Source: Pyrinomonadaceae bacterium (GTDB taxonomy: Bacteria; Acidobacteriota; Blastocatellia; Pyrinomonadales; Pyrinomonadaceae). From it: DNA of 64,000 nt. The notes beneath the pieces were generated by a model. The model made no database searches. It was not told the origin of the DNA and saw nothing but the letters and a program-made list of their open reading frames with translations. Below, piece after piece: positions 58,912-64,000 of this stretch. Position 1 is the first letter of the stretch. Every line of letters starts with the position of its first letter. Position numbers and translations under genes: made by a program. The DNA lies in assembly GCA_030841105.1 (NCBI GenBank), contig JAVEDE010000060.1, positions 20,700 through 84,699 on the forward strand, written 5' to 3'.

Positions 58912-60282
58912 TTAAGTTACCAGCTTTACCAGCTTAGTAAGCAGGAAATTGACGATAAACAGCGAGAACACTTCTAAAATCGTGGCTGATGAAACATACC
59001 GCCAAATATCACTACCATAGTACATATACACACCAATCAATATTAGAGCCTGTAGCGGGACACACATCAGACCAATAGCTGCGTCCATTCCCTTCTCTTC
59101 TATTTTCTTCTTAAATTTGTCAGCCCACTTTTCCGGTGGGGACTCAGCGCTCTTTACTGGCGGCGTCTCTGTTCCTAAGTCTGATGTTCTACTGTCGCGG
59201 ACTAGCGATCTCCTAATAATCGCCTCAATATCACCGTCTAGCGCGGACAAGAAGTCTGGCGATGAATACTTTGCTTCGATTACCTCCTCGACTCTTTGCT
59301 TCTGTCGTTTCTCTACACGTTCAAGTATCTCGGCGTGGATGTTACTCTCCATCGTATCCTCATCTATCGCTCGCTGACTGGAACTCTCCAGTAAGTAGTC
59401 GTACGCCCCTTTTTTTGTAGTCACCTTCAAAGTTATCGGCAATATATCCACGAATAGGAATAATAATATTATTAGCCTCTCTGTCCACCTGACCACGCCA
59501 CTCGCTGCGGTGAGATCACTAAGGGCATTTTCCTTGGCGAGGTAGTCACGCGGTTGTTGATAATTTTGTAAGTCCGTATCCCGTGCTTTTTTAAGTTCAG
59601 TAATTCTGTTATCTATAGGTTGCTTATCCGTAGCGATCTTGTTGATGGCGGCGTCACGCTCTTCAATGAGCCGCTTTCTTATGTTCCTTAGCTCACTCGC
59701 TCTACGGCGTGACCTCCGAGCCCCCATAATTCTGATCAAATCGCCCTCACGCTGTTTTACGTCTTCATCCTTCTGCGTCCGTATGGCTGCTATGTTCTGA
59801 TCTAGCGCGGCCTTCTTATTCTCCTGCACTTGAATTTCATTGTCATAGGCAGTATTGATGTTTTTAATCTCAAGTCTTCTCCTTTCATCCAGTCTCCCCT
59901 CCACGCTTGAATTAAAGTAGAACATGACTAGAGGATGCGCGATCACGAATCCGACAAGTAGGGCGAGGAAGAACCTAGCTAAAAAGGAGACTGAGACTAA
60001 GTCATTAAAAATCGTGTTCCCCTTACGGAACGTGGACATAATGACTCTGTCAAATACAAACACCATGAGTGCCCAAACGATCCCCGCACCAAGATATATT
60101 CGTCTATCACCAGTGAGCGTTGAGACAGCGAAACTCATCGAGATCGAGGCAAGGATCACAGGCACAAGAATCAAATTTCCGTAGCCTGCATGTTTGGTAC
60201 GCTCCGACTTCGGACACTTACGCAATACCTCATCGTCCGCTCCAACGCACCACCAGAAGAACTGCTGAATATATCCTGTCAT
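58912..60282 (-). CDS. DUF4407 membrane protein with long coiled coil
   Basis: A 456-residue protein. The family N-terminus FFWWCVGADDEVLRKCPKSE is followed by about three TM helices (residues 30-125, e.g. VSFLARFFLALLVGFVIAHP). A long charged coiled coil (about 130-250: IQVENKKAALDQNIAAIRT, KRLIEERDAAINKIATDKQP) comes next. One TM follows (TERLIILLFLFVDILPITL), then a cytosol-like segment and two C-terminal TMs. DUF4407 proteins have no known function. First gene of the three-gene minus-strand operon with OmpA and TIR genes. Base composition AT-rich like the rest of the island. Confidence 0.85.
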   Translation of the reverse strand: MTGYIQQFFWWCVGADDEVLRKCPKSERTKHAGYGNLILVPVILASISMSFAVSTLTGDRRIYLGAGIVWALMVFVFDRVIMSTFRKGNTIFNDLVSVSFLARFFLALLVGFVIAHPLVMFYFNSSVEGRLDERRRLEIKNINTAYDNEIQVQENKKAALDQNIAAIRTQKDEDVKQREGDLIRIMGARRSRRRASELRNIRKRLIEERDAAINKIATDKQPIDNRITELKKARDTDLQNYQQPRDYLAKENALSDLTAASGVVRWTERLIILLFLFVDILPITLKVTTKKGAYDYLLESSSQRAIDEDTMESNIHAEILERVEKRQKQRVEEVIEAKYSSPDFLSALDGDIEAIIRRSLVRDSRTSDLGTETPPVKSAESPPEKWADKFKKKIEEKGMDAAIGLMCVPLQALILIGVYMYYGSDIWRYVSSATILEVFSLFIVNFLLTKLVKLVT

Positions 60283-60489
60283 GAGTTAAACCAGGGCCAC
60301 AGGCCACAATAGATATGGGTGAAGCTGATATGGATGTGAGGCTAACAAGAAAGGCTCTTGTCAGCAGGAAATACCAGTAAAGCGCGGGAAGAATATTCGG
60401 GTTAAGCTAAAGTGTCAATACCAACTAAAACTGACTGCTAACTGCTTTTGAGAACTAGGAAGCATGAACGACCTTTCCCAAATCACACC

Positions 60490-61743
60490 TCACACAGCAC
60501 AGTGCCGCGCTGTCGGTCTGCCGAATCGTGAAGTTTCACCCTTCTTAAGTTGTCTTGCTTTGAAGGCTTCCCTCTCGGTGCGGAGTTTCTCTACGTCGCT
60601 CCGCATGAATAGATTCTTCCCGAAGCCATCAACCTTGGGGCCGGAGATTGGCGTGAGTAGTTCGTCGGCCATCATCTTATCCACGCAGGAGACGTTAACG
60701 CCAAGGATTTCCGCCGCCTCCGGCGTGATGATAGTCTGCTTCTCTATCTCTATCAGAGCCTCCAAATCCTCCAGACGAAAGTAATGATCGCCGCGTCGCC
60801 CATCGTCCAGAGCGGGTTTCAGGCGGCCTGTCTTGACGTACCTGTTGTAGAAATTGTCCGGCCACAGGTCGAGCATTCTGGCGGCATTAGCGAAAATGAC
60901 CAAGCCAGTGTGCTCGACGGATCTGTTCTTGTACTTCTCAACCGTGTAGCAAGAAAAGTAATATGCTCCTCCTTTTTTCCTATCCTGCGACAGCCGTTTG
61001 TGCGGCTTAAGAGCGCCTCCTTCTGCCAAGCATCGCACAGTTTTCACATCCAGATTAAGAAGTTCGGCTGCCTGTGTTTCGCTGAGAATAGGGGGCGGTT
61101 TGTAATAGTACCGCTTCGGCGTAGGACTCTTCTTCGCCTTTGAATCTTCAGTCGTCAATTTCTCTTTGCGAGTGGATTTTAAGATGACGAGACGAGCCTT
61201 TCTCTCTTCCACGATTAAGGCGGCAACGTCGAGCGGCGCAACGTCGAGCGGCGCAACGTCGCTCGTCTTGAACAAGTAAGTGCGACTGCTGTCTATTTTG
61301 CGCCCCATGACGGGGTGAACACCTCGCGCAGCGAGTGAGTTCACGACATGGGCTGAAGATGTCTCGTGCTCGGATGCGAGTTTACGGGCCAATATAAAAT
61401 CCTTGTTGAAAGTGTTAAAGTCCTCCCGTTTCACCAGCCTTCCCAACGATGGTGCGCTCTCGAACGTTTCGGCGCTGAGAAACCCTTTATTCACGAGGGA
61501 ACAGACCGTATCGGACGACACACTGAGGGATTTAGTCACCTCACGCAACGTCATGGCGTCGCCCACCACAAGTCGGTACTCGCTCCGCACATAACGCGAA
61601 ATTTGACTGTCAGAAAAAAGCAGACACCGCAATCCGATCCCTTCGGCTTTGCCGACCAGCTTAATCTCATCGTCCAGAACGGCCTGAAGGAAAGTGCCTA
61701 GGTCGATACCAGCGCGCCCCCCTAGGAGCGTGCTTTTTGTCAA
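60490..61743 (-). CDS. Multi-HTH DNA-binding protein, possibly TniQ-like C-terminal region
   Basis: A 417-residue protein with several MerR/excisionase-like HTH modules: TLREVTKSLSVSSDTVCSLV, LSETQAAELLNLDVKTVRCL and ITPEAAEILGVNVSCVDKMM each look like a winged-HTH start. The N-terminal GIDLGTFLQAVLDDEIK followed by AEGIGLRCLLFSDSQISRYV recalls the end of TniQ/TnsD-type transposon target proteins, so the frame may be the 3' remainder of a larger gene; this is tentative. A 4-residue repeat (VAPLD VAPLD VAAL) is encoded by a short tandem duplication. Function unknown. Confidence 0.65.
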   Translation of the reverse strand: MTKSTLLGGRAGIDLGTFLQAVLDDEIKLVGKAEGIGLRCLLFSDSQISRYVRSEYRLVVGDAMTLREVTKSLSVSSDTVCSLVNKGFLSAETFESAPSLGRLVKREDFNTFNKDFILARKLASEHETSSAHVVNSLAARGVHPVMGRKIDSSRTYLFKTSDVAPLDVAPLDVAALIVEERKARLVILKSTRKEKLTTEDSKAKKSPTPKRYYYKPPPILSETQAAELLNLDVKTVRCLAEGGALKPHKRLSQDRKKGGAYYFSCYTVEKYKNRSVEHTGLVIFANAARMLDLWPDNFYNRYVKTGRLKPALDDGRRGDHYFRLEDLEALIEIEKQTIITPEAAEILGVNVSCVDKMMADELLTPISGPKVDGFGKNLFMRSDVEKLRTEREAFKARQLKKGETSRFGRPTARHCAV

Positions 61744-61913
61744 TGGCTGCTAGCCGGGCTTCCATAAGTCCAATGAGTTCGTAGAAATTTACTCTGTACA
61801 GTTGAGGCGTATCATTTGCATAATATAAATGATATGCCTTAATTGCACTAACTTTTCTCTTTGTGTCATGAATCTACTTTCATTCGGGTTTTGCCGAGGA
61901 ATGACTGGCAGAT

Positions 61914-62129
61914 ATGAAGCGTAAACGACCAATAACCGAAGGTGAAAAGAAGACTTCGAAGGAGTGTCTAAAAAATCGTCCGCTCACAAAAGAACACTCG
62001 ATCAGAAGATTTTTTACGATGTTGGAAAAAGACGCTAGCTTAATCGCTAAGCTTAGGCGCAAATACGGTATTGAAGAGGCAGAGTTGCACGACAGTGAGA
62101 TAGTTCGTGCGGGGCTTGATACGCGCTAG
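61914..62129 (+). CDS. Hypothetical 71-residue basic protein
   Basis: Starts at ATG 61914 with only a weak GAGG upstream. Highly charged helical sequence (MKRKRPITEGEKKTSKECLK; FFTMLEKDASLIAKLRRKYG; EEAELHDSEIVRAGLDTR). It could be a small regulator within the island. No recognised family. The neighbouring gaps 61744-61913 and 62130-62387 show no gene. Confidence 0.45.
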   Translation: MKRKRPITEGEKKTSKECLKNRPLTKEHSIRRFFTMLEKDASLIAKLRRKYGIEEAELHDSEIVRAGLDTR

Positions 62130-62387
62130 CTGGACTACCGGATGAGGAGGCTATACAAGTAATTTGTCACTTAGAGAAATCAAAGACAGGTCCGAAGCCG
62201 GGATAATGAGGCATTCACTAGGGTAGTGCCGGACCTATCAATGCCCTTTCCCCGTCCTCCTAACGTTTGAACAATCTTGTAGCTGGAGCTAGATCAAACG
62301 CTAGACTCGATTCTTACCCACCACCCATTCATGTTTGACGCATGAATATAGACAGTTCCGGCGTCACCGTTTCAGCTTATGCGGGAG

Positions 62388-63702
62388 TTCTAAGCATTTT
62401 GTGTAAGTGAGTTTTGGTTGAGTCCGCCCATTGGCACTCTGCCGTCGAACAGGATGGCGAACTGGTTCATTGCGCCGCTCCAGTTTGGGATCGGCATTGT
62501 CCATCGCTTACTGATATTCCGCAACGCCAGATACATCAGTTTGAAGACTGCTTCATCATTTGGGAACAAGGAGCGGTTCTTACTCACCTTGCGCAACGTC
62601 ATGTTCAGAGACTCTATCGTGTTCGTCGTGTAAACGGCTCGCCTGATCTCAGAAGGATAGCCGAACATCGGCACCACTTTCGCCCAGTTAGCCCGCCATG
62701 ACTTGGCGATCACCGGGTAAGTTGTTGCCCAAGTCTCCTCGAACGCGGCGAGTTGCTGCTCGGCCTCTTCAAGCGTCGCCGCCTGATAGACCAACTTCAA
62801 CTCATCGGCCACTGCCTTGCGATCCTTGTGTGACACATAACTCAAGGAGTGCCTGACCAGATGCACCATGCAGAGTTGCACCTGCGTCTGCGGATACACC
62901 GCCTCTATCGCTTCGGGGAAGCCCTTTAAGCCGTCAACGCACGCGATAAAGATGTCCGAGACGCCCCGGTTCTTCAACTCCGTGATGACCTGCATCCAGA
63001 ACTTCGCGCCTTCCGTGTCCGCCGCCCACATCCCTAAAACTTCTTTCAAGCCTTGCAGGTTGACGCCAAAGGCCAGATAGATGGCTTTATTGGTGACTCT
63101 GCCCTGGCTCTTGACCTTCACCTGTAGCGCGTCGAGGTATCAGACGGGATAGACAGAATCAAGTGGCCGGTTCTGCCACGCGCGCACTTCGTCGAGGACA
63201 GCATCCGTCACCGTCGAGATTAAAGATGGCGAGATCTCCACGCCGTAAATCTCTTCCAGATGCCCTTGAATCTCGCGCTGCGTCATACCGCGTGAGTAAA
63301 GAGAGATGATCTTCTCGTCGAGGCCGTCGAAGCGCGTCTGTCCCTTCTTGACGAGCTGCGGCTCGAAGGAGGCATCGCGGTCACGCGGCACATCTAGCTG
63401 CACCTGCCCGCGCTTGCCTCTCAGCGTTTTGGGCGTGGTACCGTTCCTGGAGTTGCCGGAGTTATCGCCTGAGGAATCGTGCTTCTCATAGCCGAGGTGG
63501 TGGGTAAGCTCACCGTCGAGGGCGCGCTCGACCAAAGCCTTCGTGAGTTGTTGGAGCAGTCCGTCCTGACCAAGCAGGTCTTCGGGCTTCTGGTAGTCTT
63601 TCAGTAGTTCATCGAGCAGTTCGGGTCGAATCGGTGGCATAATCTGAATCTCCTTTCGAGATCGAACAGTAGATTATCGCCACTTACACAAAATCTAAAG
63701 AA
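62388..63702. mobile_element. IS256-family insertion sequence
   Basis: About 1.3 kb with imperfect terminal inverted repeats: TTCTAAGCATTTTGTGTAAG at the left end and the complement of TTCTTTAGATTTTGTGTAAG at the right. Inside is a minus-strand transposase of the IS256 (Mutator-like) family with an in-frame stop. The tail of the transposase gene overlaps the left repeat. I could not see a convincing 8-bp target duplication. Confidence 0.85.
62390..63640 (-). pseudogene. IS256-family transposase interrupted by an in-frame TGA
   Basis: Two frames in the same phase: 63640-63143 ([20 protein letters not shown] to PLDSVYPV) and 63139-62390 ([20 protein letters not shown] to the end). They are separated by a TGA codon at 63142-63140, two residues before the Asp that starts the DDE motif (YLDAL). 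The other catalytic residues are present: Asp in [11 protein letters not shown] and Glu in [10 protein letters not shown]. Without readthrough the transposase would be inactive, so this copy is likely dead unless helped in trans by another copy. Confidence 0.88.
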
Positions 63703-64000
63703 CCTCCACGGCCGCTACTCGTTGTAGTCTAGACACCTCAATCAGCCCCGTACCTGCGCGAGTTTCTAGAGTGTTGGTTCAAGCACTTCCAGTCCCTCCG
63801 GTTTCCTTTATTTCTCTCCAAGCTGACCGAATTCTGACCCTCAGACTGCTCCAGTCTTTAGGAGGACTGTCAACTTTGGATTTTCATTTTATATTCCAAC
63901 TCACAATGTCAGGTCATTTTAAGTTAACGTGAGTTCGACGTAAGAATTGAAAAGAGAACCCAATTCGGTAAAGATGAAGTTCGCCAAAACTAAACATCGA

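Noticed and set aside
63140..63142. TGA in the transposase read as selenocysteine or programmed readthrough
   Set aside because: No SECIS-like structure is apparent and the family does not use selenocysteine; a nonsense mutation is simpler.
63868..63950. Possible Tn7-like transposon end (TGTCAAC... with later TGTCAGGTC)
   Set aside because: Only a weak resemblance, no partner end and no transposase genes of that type in the window.

Overview
The window is GC-rich bacterial chromosome up to about 57.5 kb, followed by a visibly AT-richer accessory island to the right end. A PEP-CTERM protein, an OPT transporter, an M14 peptidase, CoA-dependent aromatic catabolism and, above all, intergenic palindromes built from heptanucleotide repeats suggest an Acidobacteriota member, perhaps Blastocatellia. 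This is inference: no rRNA or other marker gene is present.

Left part (1-16 kb): an aerobic aromatic-CoA and tryptophan catabolic region. It holds the 3' end of boxB (benzoyl-CoA epoxidase), a TetR regulator, three crotonase-fold enzymes, an SDR, a RidA protein and an acyl-CoA dehydrogenase. It also holds a flavin monooxygenase and a convergent old-yellow-enzyme gene, which resemble the two halves of 2-aminobenzoyl-CoA monooxygenase/reductase. Next come a kynureninase-like PLP enzyme, tryptophan 2,3-dioxygenase, a methyltransferase, a benzoate/anthranilate-CoA ligase and a thioesterase. Together these suggest tryptophan -> kynurenine -> anthranilate -> anthraniloyl-CoA -> dearomatised ring -> beta-oxidation. 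No kynurenine formamidase was recognised.

Middle (16-57.5 kb): a PEP-CTERM protein, a TPR protein, a striking array of about 38 degenerate 20-21 bp units, a Crp/Fnr regulator, a single-domain response regulator, a translationally coupled hybrid histidine kinase and NtrC-type regulator, and an HD-GYP/GGDEF c-di-GMP protein. Then come an MFS exporter, a divergent SDR, PilZ and secreted proteins, an OPT transporter, M14, M48, M67 and DUF885-PrcB peptidases, UbiB-like kinase, RibF, an MBL-fold hydrolase, MazG, AspS, HisS and a gamma carbonic anhydrase.

Right part (57.5-64 kb): the island starts at a cluster of repeated motif-plus-hairpin modules. It carries a three-gene minus-strand operon: a DUF4407 membrane protein, an OmpA-domain protein and a TIR-like protein whose N-terminus lies upstream of its first ATG. 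Beyond it are a multi-HTH protein and an IS256-family element whose transposase has an in-frame stop. The DUF4407-OmpA-TIR operon is my main candidate for an undescribed, probably defensive, system. It recalls Zorya (membrane unit plus peptidoglycan-binding OmpA unit) but has a predicted NADase-type effector.
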